64,000 bases of DNA from Colletotrichum lupini (GCF_023278565.1 NC_064672.1:2480001-2544000), one strand, 5' to 3'; counted from the stretch's first letter, positions 14,540 to 26,550 are shown. The notes: generated by a model from the sequence alone, not told the origin. Made by a program: numbers and translations.

Positions 14540-15268
14540 GAGAGAGTGTGTCGTGGAAGAGGGAAGTGATGCGGGGGAGGCAGAGTACAATTACACGGTT
14601 GCTCAAGATTGTTATCACGGCTCCTATAAGACACGGGGTACAGCCTACGGCGCTTCTTAGACCTCGATTCCCTATAAATTACGTTTTACGAGCTTTGGCG
14701 AAGTAAGGATATCGGAAGCCCGTACTACCATTAACACTTTCTTGCGTGTCGTTGGGCTGGTGATCATACCTTACCTCGGGCAACCCAGGTATACGTGAAT
14801 CCGTCCGCAACACCGGTTCTCGTCACCAGCACAGTAGGCGCCCGTTTTTGTGGGCGGGCCAGGTCAGACTACGACGGTGGAGTGGTTGAAGCAACGTATA
14901 CTCCAAGGAAGTCGAGGTGGCGCCGGCCGAGAGGCGCGAGTTGAGTGGTCCGTATCCGTCATTGCCTACTTATTTTCGTGTTTCTGTTCTGCTACTGATA
15001 GTAGTATCAAGATTGGATCTGCAATGCTACAAAGTTATATTCGTCGTCACACAGGCTGATGCATCATAGCGTTCGTCTGAAAAGGCAAAGAGACATAATG
15101 TTCAAATGCAACAGGGGCTCTTTTTACTCATGAGAAGAACGCATATTAGACGCAGTGATGCCCCCCTGAAACCCGCCCTAGTCCATCCCTTTACCTGCCA
15201 ACCATTCTCTCATGATCCATTTAGTAAGGTACGTTAAAATTAGCTGGCCGTAATCCAGTATCAGTCAC
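14540..15268. other. Intergenic region between convergent EMC7 and the Wwm1-like gene
   Basis: The stretch consists of two 3' flanks. A TTACCTTACCT word lies at about 14768. No open frame with family resemblance was found. Confidence 0.5.
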
Positions 15269-16425
15269 TTAGAAGTCACCTCCAAAGTCGTCACCACCGC
15301 CGAAATCATCATTGTCCTGTCCGTCGTCTGTACCAAAGTTAGCAATTGTTCAAATATCAAGCCTTAGACTCAAAGGGTGCAACTTACTGTATCCATCAGC
15401 GTACGCCTCCTGCTGCTCATCATTGATGTGATCCGCAATCAGGGCACCGCCAAGCAGACCGGCACCGGCACCGAGCGCAAGACCGCCCGCCATACCCATG
15501 CCGCCGCCGCCGGCTTTCCGACCGCCGCCCATTCCACCCATTCCACCCATGCCCCGGCCGTAGCCCTGCTGCTGGGGATATCCGCCATAGCCCTGCTGCT
15601 GAGGGTATCCTCCGTAACCCTGCTGAGGCGGATAGCCGCCATATTGCTGCTGAGGGGGGTAACCGCCATACTGCTGCTGCTGGGGCGGGTAGCCGCCGTA
15701 TCCTTGCTGCTGGGGGTACCCTCCGTACTGCGGCTGGGCGTGGCTCGAGCTGCCCATGCCGCCTGTCTTGGCCTTGCCCAGCAGCTTTCCCAAGAAGCCG
15801 CCGGAGCTCTTTCCCCTTGTCTCTTGCGCGCGGGGCGGGAGCTGGTCGGGGAACGGCGACTGCGACTGCTGGTGTTGCTGCTGCTGGAGGTTGTAGCCCG
15901 GCGGCATAGGGGAGTGGCTGCCGCCGCCGCCGCCGCTACGAGCGCGGGCTTCCTCCTCGGCCTGGAGCTGGCGGGCTAGGCGCTCGTCCTCGGACATTGT
16001 GTTGGAGCCGCCTGCGCCGGGCGGCTGCGGGGTCGAGGACTGGTTCTCGTAGGGGTTGCCCTTTTGGTCGTAGGGGTTGTGCTTTTGGTCGACCGGCGGC
16101 GTCGGGTGGTCGCCGGGGCGCGGGGCGTAACCCGGAGGGGGGCCGCCCGGGTGCCCGTCTTCTGCTGGTGGGGGAGGGGGAGGGAGGGCAGGCTCTGTCG
16201 GCTTATCCCATTGAGATTGTTTGGTGTGGAGGTTTACGTAGAACCTGGAGGTGCGTTTGTTAGCGTCGGCGAGCATAATGAAAGAGAGACAGATAGTTAT
16301 TGAGGTAGTGATGTCTGAGCTTACCATTCTTTGTACTGGTCGTTCCATCTAGCGATCCAGCCGGGAGGAACCTCGGGGGCCTTGGGAGGCGGGGGACCCG
16401 ACGGGGGAGCGAAATCGTCGGCCAT
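15269..16425 (-). CDS. WW-domain protein with Gly/Tyr/Gln repeats (Wwm1-like)
   Basis: The exons are 16425-16325, 16244-15388 and 15327-15269, giving 338 residues. The N-terminal WW domain (residues about 19-50) starts VPPGWIARW and ends SQWDKP, with the first intron splitting the WFYVN tryptophan codon. A long Pro-rich and Gln-rich linker follows. It contains SEDERLARQLQAEEEARAR and a SSGGFLGKLLGKAK block. Then come tandem GYGGYPQQQ-type repeats, GRGMGGMGG tracts and a hydrophobic glycine zipper (GGLALGAGAGLLGGALIADHI). The acidic tail ends DDFGGDF. The order WW, Pro/Gln linker, glycine zipper resembles yeast Wwm1, a metacaspase (Mca1) interactor. The WW domain should bind Pro-rich partners. 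Orthology to Wwm1 is inferred from architecture only. Confidence 0.85.
15549..15735 (-). repeat. Tandem GYGGYPQQQ-type coding repeat in the WW protein
   Basis: About seven imperfect 24-30-bp units encode (Q)YGGYP(P/Q)QQ in the Wwm1-like gene. They make a prion-like Tyr/Gly/Gln tract. Repeats of this kind often vary in copy number between strains. Confidence 0.85.
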
Positions 16426-17793
16426 GTGTAGTATAGTAAAGTCAGGCGCAGAAGTGGTAATGCTGCTCAGATGCGATTAGAACTTCTCGGTGGTGCGAGA
16501 CCTTTCAATCGGTCGATGGGGTTCAGGGTAGATTGTTTGGTGTAGGTGAATGAGTTGTGGGTGTGTATATCTATGCGAATGGACGAACAAAGTTTCTTAG
16601 TCTCGACAGCTACTTCAGATAACTCGAGAAATCTTTGTAGAGGGAAAAAGGTACCAATGTTCGAGGTTGGGATGAGATGGGATTTTGGGGGAAGGGAAGA
16701 GGGAAAGTATTGCCTCTTACCTCTTACCGCGGGGTGTCAGGTGTTGTAATGGGGAGGCGCAATAGGTCGATTGGAGCTGGGCGCGGAGGGCCGGGATTAC
16801 GTCTTTCAGTTTTGGAACGGTTCCCTTCCCCCCTCCTCTAGCTAAACGGAGGAAACCTAGACCGCGTACCCAATAACACCCCGACGTTTCCGCTGCTCCC
16901 GCCTTCCAGAGGCATCTTGGCGGATAATTAGTGGAATAAGGAAGTAATTCACAGAGGCTTCGTGTCTTCACTCACTGAACCTGGCACCTTCTCGAACGGT
17001 ACGGCGAGCATGGAGATCACAGTCGCTGCTGTCCGTCGTGTCGATGACATGATGTGCTGGCAGGGTGCCAAGCTCGGATAGAGGACCAGAGGCACAAAGG
17101 GTACGGATAGATAGCTAGACAATTACCTACGTAAGGCAAAGTCAGATCGCAGCCGGGCTCTAGTCCCCTTCGATCCCGTTTCTCGAAGCTGCTCTCACTG
17201 CCACTGTGTGCCTATCTCGCCTCTTCCAGTCCAGTCCAGAGTCCAGTCCCATCCTGCGGGTTCCATCTTGGCTATGCTGCAACAGCATGATGCGAGCTGC
17301 TGCGAGCTGCAAAGCACAGCCCCTCCCTCTCCGCTGATGCTTGTCCAGCGGATTTACCTAGGTGCCCCTCACGCCGCCGCCCCTCACCTGTGGCCCCCCC
17401 GCCCTCTCATACCTCTCTGCCAGTGGCCACTCTGCCTGCCTGTTCGCTTTCCCACTGCGACCCGGGATGCCGGAGAGCCGATGCGCAAGGCAACGTATCT
17501 GACAAGTCCCTCTGCAGCGTAAAACAAGCTTTCTTATACCCCGACGGTACCCCTCCCCGTCTGCAGTAAAACCGATTCCCCTCCAAAAAAGCCACCTCAG
17601 GTCCAACTGGAAACGTCTCGCACAAGGCCCGTCAATGATGGAGCCCCAAGGTGCCGAGGAGTTTGACCCTTCGCTCCAGTGTTCTCATACCTTGTTAATA
17701 AGGTACTTTCTTTGAATCTTTGAATGGATGGCAAACAAGTAATCATTGACGACGCACAAAAACTGTGGCTGGTGACATTTTTACCCTCGTAGT
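16426..17793. other. Intergenic region upstream of the WW gene
   Basis: The part near 16426-16700 is the WW-gene leader. The rest contains a direct CCAGTCCAGAGTCCAGTCC repeat near 17227 and TACCT words at about 17126 and 17340. No convincing coding sequence was found. Confidence 0.45.
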
Positions 17794-18212
17794 TTAACTC
17801 ATCATATGGCAAAGTGACTCTTCTGCCTGCTTGACAATCGAATAGACGGAATCATCAGGCGAAGTACAAGTGACCCAGCCCATCTCTTCCCCCGGTGTGG
17901 CGGTGCCCTCCAATACCTGATCATCAACTTCAACCCTCGGGTCGTGATGCTCACACATGCCAAAGAGCAAAAGTGAGAGGGCCAACAACCAAGCCCCCTG
18001 CACCAATGCTAGCCCATTTCCCCCATCCCGCTCCGTTTTCAAGAGAACCACTTCTCCTGGGCGAAGGCGTTGACCTTTGGGGATTGCGAAGACACCTGTG
18101 GCGCAGCATATCTCAGGTTCTTGGCATTGTCACTTCCAACTTCATGGCCCCAATTCAGCAACTCACACAGACGTACGAATCCACAAAGGCCGGTCATCAG
18201 GTTCATCACCAT
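17794..18212 (-). CDS. Hypothetical small two-helix membrane protein
   Basis: No family was recognised. A two-exon model (18212-18177 and 18111-17794) gives 117 residues. The intron is 65 nt long with a GTACGT donor, an AG acceptor and a CTGAA-like branch point, and phase is kept. The spliced N-terminus (MVMNLMTGLCGFICCATGVF) is hydrophobic, followed by a basic turn (PKGQRLRPGE), a second hydrophobic helix (LALVQGAWLLALSLLLFGMC) and an acidic, soluble tail of about 50 residues. Codon use in exon 2 looks coding. The model is too finely spliced to be seen as one open frame. It could be a fragment of a longer gene or chance. It lies in the same orientation as the downstream choline-transporter-like gene, whose stop is about 200 bp away. 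Confidence 0.4.
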
Positions 18213-18407
18213 ATAACGAGGAAGAAGTGCCACCAAGAAAAGCAAGGTTCCATCGAAAAAAGGGCCCTACCCTCAGGCGTCTATCCCATCTAGACACATA
18301 AGCACGCTAGTGCAGGCAAAACTCCTGGTTCCTCTCAAGTATACAATTTCTCCAAGTGCTGTAACAAGCAAAAGCAATAACTACAGGTATCGTGAGTAAG
18401 ACCTGCC

Positions 18408-20749
18408 TCATGGCAGGCCTCTCTCGTCCCGTCTCCTCTCTCCAAAGAGGTAGGCCGCCTCCATGCAGTAGGCGCCACCTCCGCTGGCCATCCGCCGCTC
18501 GCTGCCGTAGCAGATGACGACCGCATCCAGAATGCCACTGAGAATACCTTCCATGGCGCCCATGACCGAAAATCCAATAAAACTGGCTACTATGCCAACC
18601 ACGTATGCGTACGCCGAGCCCCGTACCCCCATTCCGTCCGGCAGAGCGATAGAGAGCTGCTTCGCCGTCATGACCCATCCTGCAAAACCGAGTCCCGTTG
18701 CCATGATGAACCGTGTCGCATATAGAAGCATCTTAGCGAGCCGATAAGGAAGTAAAGGGGAGTGACTGGATCGCCGTGTGCTGAACACATGCGGTGTCAG
18801 GGTTGTCGTAGGGCGTTGTGGGGACAAGAAGTCCATCTGGCTGAGGCCGCGAGCCGCCGTGTGGAGATTCTGGGAGTGAATCGCTCCGTAGGTTATGGTG
18901 AGAGGGTTCGTGAGCGCTGCGATGGGCGTCGGAATCCACATGGCAGCAATGTGCTGCAGGATATTAGCCATCCTGCGTGGCAGCACGAGCAGCGGCGCCC
19001 GGATAAGCAGCGCAATCAACGTCGACTCGCAGATGCTGCCAAATATGGTCGTCGTCGCGTGGTTGAGCGCGGCCGTGACAATCTCCGCCGACGTTGGGGC
19101 CGGCGCCGCGTTGCGGTGGAAGTACCATTGGGATACTGTCGCTGCTGTAGTCGCCCGTTGCACCGCATTGATGACTCCAATCGTCCACATGTACATCAGC
19201 ACGAACCAGATACCCAGCCACCAGCTGGACACGCTGATGATGAACCTGGCAAGTCTTCTGGAGAAGTATCCTCCCAAGAAGATTCTCGAGAACATCCACA
19301 TCCAGACCCAGGTCCACGTCACTATGATTGCGAGACAGCTGAAACCCAAGATGAGGAGTGCCGTGTTTGCTGCAAGAATTCTCGTGGAGAACTCCAATAT
19401 CTCAATCGCCTGACGGATGGCGTTGCGGCCCTGCCAAGCCATGTACACCCAGACACAGGCTGCGATGCCAGGGACAAGAGCAGCCCATCGCATCGCTCGA
19501 TCTTGGAAGCTGGCCCCATGTGATCTGCCTTCATAGCTAGAAATAAAGGGGTATAGTGTGAATGAAAACATGATGATGGGTACTGCAACAAGAATCACCA
19601 TTGCCACCGGCCTGGCAAAGGATCGAAGCGCCGCGAGCCACACAAAGGATACCAGGATCGAAATGAGAGTATCCACAGCGAGCATGTGAAAGGATGCTTG
19701 TAATGTTGTATAGACGGTGTCACCCCATCCCTTCTTGGGCGTGCCTGTGTGTAGCCAGACAAGCACAAATGTAGACACCAGACCGGCAAGCGCAATAAGG
19801 AAGATCCAGGCAAAGAACGGGTCATACTTGAAGAGTTCTCCTTCGATCAAGGGGACAGTGGCAGGCAGGGCCTCATCGTCGGAGCTGGCTCGGCGGGCCT
19901 CGTCAAAGTCATCTTCTCGAGTAGCTTCCCTCCTCAGTGGGAACTTGCGGTCTCCGGACTTGGATTGAAACTTCTGGAAGGCGGGCGGGCTCGAGTCCGT
20001 GGCCGCCTCGTTCAGCAGCGACGCAGATGGGTCGTCGTCGTCCATGATCTGGGAATCTAGCCCAATGTCGACCATTTTAGGATTCGTATCTGACTCCCGG
20101 TCGGAAGTTTCTCGCCGGACATCCTCCGACTCTTCGTCTATGACATCCCTCCCACGATTCCGTCCACTGAAGCTCCTCGTACCGTTCCAACTGCTGCGAA
20201 TACCTCTCCGCAGCCCGCGATCCTGGTATCTTCGGCCCGGTGTTTCGCTGCTCTGTTCCAACGAGCCGCGGCTAGCGTCTGGTTCCGTCTCGGAGCTCTC
20301 TGCCATCTTGCTCGCGGCGGCCACGCGCCGAGACATGTGGAGGGCGGCCATATCCGCAGCCTCGCGATCCCTCTCGTCTTCTTCGTCCTCCTCCATGTAC
20401 TCATCGAGCGTGCTGTGGAATAGCGGTGCATCCTGGGCGGCGGACATGCGGGAGGCAAAGCCCATTTGACCATAACGCGAACCGCCCGTCTGGTAGGGGT
20501 TTCCTCCGTAGCCTCTACCTAGGAAGGAGCGCCCGCCATTTCGAGGAGGGCCCCGCGATGACCAGTCGTTCGGTTGCCGTGGTGGGTTCTCGTTGCCTTG
20601 ATCTTGGCCCGCAAAGTTGGACAGTCGGGACTGTGATTGCGCCAGAAACCTGGACGCATCTGGGGGCGAGTCAGTTAGTTGACCGCCATCGCTAGGCGTC
20701 GCCGAGGATGGTTCAGCAGCGGTGTATGAGACTTACATTCCGAGAACAT
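18408..20749 (-). CDS. CTL/Pns1 choline-transporter-like multispan protein
   Basis: Exon 1 (20749-20737) encodes only MFSE plus one base. Exon 2 (20659-18408) carries the rest, 754 residues in all. The start gives MFSEYASRFLAQSQSRLSNF and is required because the next ATGs cut off a Gly/Arg/Pro-rich N-terminus that reads cleanly. Residues 1-280 are a cytosolic, acidic and Ser-rich tail (for example YMEEDEEDERD). From about residue 285 (YDPFFAWIFLIALAG) to 735 there are ten or more hydrophobic helices. They include the family blocks SVSSWWLGIWFVLMYMW and SFIGFSVMGAMEGI, typical of PF04515 plasma-membrane choline-transporter-like proteins. Yeast Pns1 is the fungal member. Transport substrate is not established for fungal members. 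The 3' end has no intron. Confidence 0.9.
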
Positions 20750-22973
20750 GGTGCTACCGATAGCGAGGACCTTGTCCCCTCAGAAAAAGTTTGCGTTCTC
20801 TTGGGAGGTGGCAGAACAGGAACGCGGGACGTCGGGGCAAATAAGTGTCGGGCTGGCGAAGGTCCTATGAATGATGATGCCGGACAAAGAGCGAACGGCT
20901 GGAATGTTTGGGTGCCGGCGGCGGCGGTGGACACTAATGGTATACGCAAACAGAACGTTGGAAAGAGACGGGTCGACGGCAGTTCCTGCGGATGGCCTAT
21001 TCTTGGACCGGAGAGAATGCCACCTTTGAGATAAGGTAAGGACAATAATTCTGATCAAGCCCGGAGAGCTGGTGAGAAGGGCATCTGCACCGGGTTCTGG
21101 GAAGAGATATGAATCAAAGGTCATGCGGTACGGACGAAGAGGTGAAAGGTGCCTAGGCCGGTGAGTGACTGATGGAAGTGGACCGGGCCAGTGAGGGAAC
21201 TAGGTGGGAAAGTACATGGATGGCCGGGGGGGGGGTTGCCTTGGACTGGGATGCCCGTGGAAATCCCACCACCCAAGGTACCTACCTACCTTAGGTAACC
21301 CAAGGCTTTACCCGCCTGTTGCTGTTAGGCAGCGCGGACGCTGATGCAGCCTAAGCAGTGGCACACAGATGGCACACGACACCTGCGACACCGCCCACAC
21401 GACAATGACAAGGCACCTTTTACCTGTGAACCCTTCCTACCGGGTACCTACCTCACTAACAATCCAGCCACTCACAACGTCGATACCTAGGGAGGCAGGC
21501 AAAGCAGGGGGACGTGGGAGCCACCCACGGGCTGCGGCCGGCACTCATCGGACTTGTCGTGGTGGGCGATAAGGCGGTAAGTTGGCGGATGCATTGCAGC
21601 ATTGCAGCATTGAGGGGCCCGGATTGCCTGAGATGGCATGGCTGCGGGTTGGCGGGCTCCTCCCAGTTCCATGTTCGCCTTGATCTAGGAACTCCGAGAA
21701 GCGCATAGGTATCCGTACTCCATACAGCATGAACCCAAGGGAAAACCTACATGAGCTAGAGCACGTCTTTCAACTTGTTGCACCTTGTTTTTTTTCTAAT
21801 GCAGTTATATGGCATCTGCTTCTCATACCCAGTGGAGCGAGTACTTCAGGCATTGCGGTTCATCTGCCCGCCGTCTTCCATTCTTTTCCTACCTCATGTG
21901 TATTGTGAGATTCCAAAGACTCTTAACTGCTGCTTCCTGCATGGCACTGACATGTCCTGGCGCAAGACCAGCAACTAAGAAGGCACTTGGCCCGAATGAA
22001 CTCCAGTCCCGAGTCATGCAGTCCTGAGTAAGTCTGTCATTTCCCCAATTATCGTCAACTGACAATCACCACAGCTGGTCGCTGTTATTTGTTGCTGATG
22101 CTGCTGCTGCTACCTTACCTAAGGTACCTAGGTATTGGTACTCTGCGAGTCTGCGCAACCAAGCGGCTCGCCTTATCGCTAAGCACTTGCGTCACTGATA
22201 ACACCATGCCAAATCCCTGCCGCCCTTTCCCTGGTCATCAGTCCTGTTTAAACTGGGGCTCTGTCGTCTTCTCAGGTCTAGCCTGTGACAGGGGGAGGGG
22301 ACGCCATCTTAAACACTGACCAGCGTGATGCAACTCGCCATTTCTTGCAGAGCAGCACACTTCCATCTCCGATTCCACCTCCCAGAGATCCTTTAGAAAG
22401 CAGTTCGCACAACCTAATCCGAAGGTCATCTTCCACTTGGATAAGAGACAGGTCGCCATCAAAGACATCCCCGAGGTCCAAACATCATTTCTCGGGAACC
22501 ACGCGGACACCGAACATTGAGAACAGACGACATCCCTTCTCTTGCCAACCGTTTCCCAAACATCCCACTCAATTCGCCCGTCTCCCTCAATCGGAGCCGA
22601 CGCAACCCCCCCTCCCAGTGCCCAGTGTCCACCCCTTGTCGGACGTGAACTTCTGAACACGTGCTCCGATAACCGACAGCTGTTTGAAGCTTTCCAACAT
22701 CAGACCAACCGACAACCACCAACAACACCACCACTGCACTGCTAAACCACAACCATACACGGTCCCCTTCCATTCCACCTCTTCGAAACCATCCATCCCC
22801 AGCAGAAACGGTCTCGCGGGCCAGCCGTGAGAGACAATCGAAAAAAGAAAAAGGCACAGCTATCTATCTGCCTGGAAGCGAAAAACCACAGACCTCTGCA
22901 TCGAACCTCGCTCACACGCACATACTTCCTCCTCCTCCTCCCGCCTCACTCGAAGCCACAGACCGCAAAGGCC
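20750..22973. other. Intergenic region between divergent choline-transporter-like and Rab genes
   Basis: This is a 2.2-kb divergent promoter region. It contains a G10 run near 21228 and TACCT/AGGTA-rich patches at 21277-21300 and 22111-22140. A long CA/CT-rich leader runs into the Rab start from about 22330. No gene was recognised. Confidence 0.5.
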
Positions 22974-23771
22974 ATGTCGTCTCCACCATGGGACTACATC
23001 GCTAAACTCGTCTGCATCGGCGACTCGGGCTGCGGCAAATCCTCCCTCACCATCCGCCTCTGCGAAGGCCGCTTCTCCCCGCACCACGACGTGACAATCG
23101 GCGTCGAGTTCGGCTCCCGCATCGTCCCCGTCGGCCCCCCCAACACTCTTCCACCCCCTCCCCCGGCCCCGGAACCAAAGACGAACCCGGACGGCAGCGC
23201 ATCCTCCGCCGGCCTCCCCGAACCCCCGCGTATTTCGGCCACCGCCGCAGACCAAGGGCCCCAGAAGCACATGAAGCTCTCCCTCTGGGACACCGCGGGC
23301 CAGGAAACTTACAAATCCGTCACGCGCTCCTACTTCCGCGGCGCCAGCGGCGCCCTCCTCGTCTTCGACCTCAGCCGCAAACAAACCTTCCAGCACGTGA
23401 CCGACTGGCTCAACGACCTGCGCCAGATCGCCGAGCCCGACATTGTCGTCATCCTCGTCGGCAACAAGGCCGACCTCACCCAGGGCGAGGACGGGGACGG
23501 CAACAACAAGCGCGAGGTGACAAAGGACGAGGCCGAGGAGTGGGCCAGGAGGAATGGCGTCTTCGAGTACGTCGAGACGAGCGCAAAGAGCGGCGAGAAC
23601 GTCGAAAAGGCGTTTATGCGCGTCGCCGAGAGGATATACAATAACATCCAGGCCGGGAAATACGACCTCAATGATCGGAGGTCTGGCGTCAAGGGGCCGA
23701 GTGCGGGGGGCAATAAGCAAGTGAGGATAGGGGGCGACGCCAATAAGGGCTCCGCCGGCGGCTGTTGTTAG
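22974..23771 (+). CDS. Rab GTPase of the Rab2/Rab4 type with interswitch insertion
   Basis: This is a small GTPase of membrane trafficking, 265 residues, intronless as read. P-loop GDSGCGKS lies at residues 16-23, the effector-loop threonine in VTIGVEFGS (about 40-48), WDTAGQE at 105-111, NKAD near 165 and a TSAK motif near 203. The GGCC C-terminus is a geranylgeranylation signal. VTIGVEFGSRIV and SVTRSYFRGASGALLVFD resemble Rab2/4/14 best. Between switch I and switch II a Pro/Ala-rich stretch of about 43 residues (55-97) is inserted where most Rabs have one or two residues. Its ends lack good splice sites, so an unspliced intron is unlikely. An in-frame ATG at 22827 exists, but the AAGGCCATGTCG context and the family N-terminus favour this start. 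Rab4 is the favoured orthologue, not proven. Confidence 0.92.
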   Translation: MSSPPWDYIAKLVCIGDSGCGKSSLTIRLCEGRFSPHHDVTIGVEFGSRIVPVGPPNTLPPPPPAPEPKTNPDGSASSAGLPEPPRISATAADQGPQKHMKLSLWDTAGQETYKSVTRSYFRGASGALLVFDLSRKQTFQHVTDWLNDLRQIAEPDIVVILVGNKADLTQGEDGDGNNKREVTKDEAEEWARRNGVFEYVETSAKSGENVEKAFMRVAERIYNNIQAGKYDLNDRRSGVKGPSAGGNKQVRIGGDANKGSAGGCC

Positions 23772-24203
23772 ATGTGCCGCGAAACGAACCGAAAACAAAA
23801 GCATACACGAGAAGGATAGTGATACCCAGACGACCATTAGCAGCAGCTTTTTTCTTCTTCCTTCTTTCGCATTCAGCAACCTCCTTTGTACTACTACTTT
23901 TTTTGTAATTATAATGTATGGTCAATGGGCTGGTCAACTCACGATGAGAGAAGGAAATAGTAGGAACAAGGAACAGATTTCATATTGCATTATGTACGGA
24001 AGTTGTCATCCCGTCAGTTTTGGCTTTCCCCAAAGCTCGAAAGGCCCCCATCTTGCCACCGTTTTTATCGCCCATATCCCTACAGAGACAGAAAGAGTTG
24101 GGTAGAAAAGCCGAGTCGTAAAAAAAACCTCGGCCGTTCAAGTGCATGATTCCCCGTGGAGGAATCGTTCTAATACAATCTTTGGTTTGACTCTTTGTCA
24201 GAT
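23772..24203. other. Convergent 3' region between the Rab gene and Pmt2
   Basis: The 430 bp hold both 3' UTRs. Runs of T (23848-23860, 23898-23906) and A (24121-24126) are present and no gene is seen. Confidence 0.5.
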
Positions 24204-26550
24204 TTAGTCAGAGATTCTCCAGCTGTCGAACCACTTCAAGTAGCTGTATTGCTTGTTGTTGCCCGTCATGCCGAAGCAAATGGGGCTGAAGAGGATGTAG
24301 AGACCAATGATGGTCGCGTACAGGACGCCGTACACTCCATACTGGAAGACCTGGTTCTTGTTGCGGAGGAACCAATCGGCCAAAAAGCCAAAAGTAAGGA
24401 TAGCGAAGTACAGCGCAGGGTAGTAGTGGTGAACGTAGGTGACACGGGCCATGACGACGAAGGGGAGGTAGTGAAGGAACCAGCCAGCTACGGGGTACAG
24501 GCCGGCGTAGTGGATCTGGTCAATCTCCTTCGAGTTCAGGTCGTTGTAGCCGCGTTGCCAGCGGATCAAGTACCAGACAACGACGAGCCCGAAAACACCC
24601 AGGCCGGCGGTAGAGCCCCAGTAGACCAGAGGGTTGCCGAGGAGGAAGTACTTGACAATGTTGTCATCCCAGCCACACATGCGCAGACCAACATTGAGAA
24701 TGGGCCACTGCCACCATTGCGAGGCCAGGTCGTCTTGCTTATCGGGGTCGGGCACAAGGGCGTTGTTGGAGGTCATCATGGCAACGTTGAGGTGGATGAA
24801 GTCGTGGAGGAAGGGGGACTTGTAAGAGCCAGGGTCACCAGGCGGAACTATGCCAGTTAGCAAGCTGAACAAGATAGACAGGATTCATAGCTTTGACTCA
24901 CGCTTCTCGTTCCAGTGTGCCTCGACGTTCCAGTGGGTGTACGAGTCTCTGGGGTTGTTGGTCTTGGTGCAGGTCACCTCAATCTGCTTGAAACCCCACT
25001 GAGGCAGGTTAACGTTACCAGCGCGGAGGTAGCAGCCAAGGACCGGGTGTCTCAAGCGGAATGCCGTCGTCAGAGTGCGGATTCTGCTGCGATCACGGGA
25101 GGCGACATCACGAACGACCTCGACAGTCCAGTGGTCCTTGTCGTCACCAATAGTCAAGTTGCCGTAGCTGGAAACTTCCTTATCGGACTTGGTCATAGGA
25201 GCAGCGATCTCGTGGGAGTGAAGGTTGCGGCCGGTCTGGGCGTGGATGAGACGGATCGTCTCGCCGTCGCCAATGAATCGGGGAGGGGCTTCGGCGTCGT
25301 AGTCCGCGTCCGCACGGTTAGGGTAGAAGAACCAGTCGTTGTTGGCATCCTTGTGGTGGTAGCAGGTGACCTGCTGCTGATTAGAGCCCTCGGGGTATGT
25401 CTGGACGTGGGAGTGCAAGAGGCCACCACCGTATCCCATGTTCTTGATGGTCGCGCGCGATCCGTAGGCGATTTCCAAGGGGCTGTTCTTGCCGACCTCG
25501 GTGCCCTTCAAGTTTGCCTGGAACAAAGAGCTCATTTGCGCATCACCGGGACCAGTGTGGTCCAGAATGGCAAAGTGGAGGGCGAAAGAGAGCATGTAGA
25601 CCAGGAACGGGACGATAATGAGGCCAACGACGCGGGTGACAACGTGGGCGCCCAGTGTGGTGACGGGCATCTTGGTGTTGCCGAACTTGGTCCAGAGATC
25701 CTCAATGGTGTACAGGCCGACGAGGGAGGTGACGAAGAGACCGACGAGCTTGACACTGCATACGCAGCCAATGCTGAGACCAGTCATGAACAGCCAGAAG
25801 AACCACTCGGGCTCGAAAGCATCGTTGCGCTGGTTGTGGAACTTGGCCCAGCAGAGAACGGTCGCAACAGTTCCGAAGAGCAGCATCGAGTCGAGAAGGA
25901 TGAAGCGGCTGATGGTGGTGTACGAGTTCTCGCAAAGGACCATGAGGGTAACAAGCCAGACAGCGGGACGTCTGAGGTTCAGCTCGCGGGCAGTGTAGTA
26001 GGCCATGGGGATGCAGAGAATACCGAAGAGGGCGTTGAAAGCTCTCATGAAGGTGTAATCGACATCCTCGGGGTATTTTTCTCCAGACTTGAACTCGAAA
26101 GATCCGTTGTAGCCAGCGAGAACACCGGAGAGGCCAACGAGCATCTTGCCCAAGGGCGGGTGAACGTCGAAGTAGTATTCATGCTTGATGTAGTGAGATC
26201 CGAACTTTCCAAAGTGGGCCTCGTCCCAGGTAACGATGTCGCTGATGCCAATCCTCCAGAGTCGGGTGAAGATGGCGACGGCCGTGAAGATGATGGGGGC
26301 GATGATGGGCTCCCATTGATCGAGGAAAGAGCTCTGCTGAGGAAAAAGATGAACGTCAGTCCCCGAATAGATGCACCAAAGCTAGTGATAGTGTAGAGAG
26401 GGAGGCGCTTACCTTCTTGACAAGCTGCTTCTTGTCGTCGATTTCAGGGGCAGCCGTTATGGGGACGGACTGGCCCTGGGGGACGGCTCGTCGTCTGACG
26501 CCATCGCCCACGTCCGCGCCGGACGCGACAATGGGCTTTTCGGTAGCCAT
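24204..26550 (-). CDS. PMT2: Protein O-mannosyltransferase, PMT2 family
   Basis: This ER-membrane enzyme transfers mannose from dolichyl-phosphate-mannose to Ser/Thr of secretory proteins, usually as a Pmt1-Pmt2 heterodimer. Exons 26550-26413, 26336-24902 and 24847-24204 give 738 residues, the normal length. The N-terminal cytosolic tail is followed by the catalytic DEAHFGKFGSHY motif, whose DE is essential in this family, and by DVHPPLGKMLVGL. Transmembrane helices flank a lumenal MIR region at about 330-510 (GGGLLHSHVQTYPEGSNQQQ marks the first MIR). The last exon carries LPPGDPGSYKSPFLHDFIHL and the C-terminal helices. All three exon junctions keep frame; a CAGCAG acceptor at exon 2 could add or drop one Gln. 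Sequence blocks match PMT2 rather than PMT1 or PMT4. Confidence 0.96.

Noticed and set aside
23136..23270. Treating the Rab insertion as an unspliced intron
   Set aside because: The only GT near its start (GTCGGC) is a poor donor, there is no CTAAC-like branch point, and the frame is open throughout.
22860..23879. 339-residue minus-strand open frame over the Rab gene
   Set aside because: Antisense shadow of the Rab reading frame.
24915..26396. 493-residue plus-strand open frame
   Set aside because: It lies wholly antisense to the PMT2 exon and is Val/Glu/Gly-rich, the usual shadow of a GC-biased gene.
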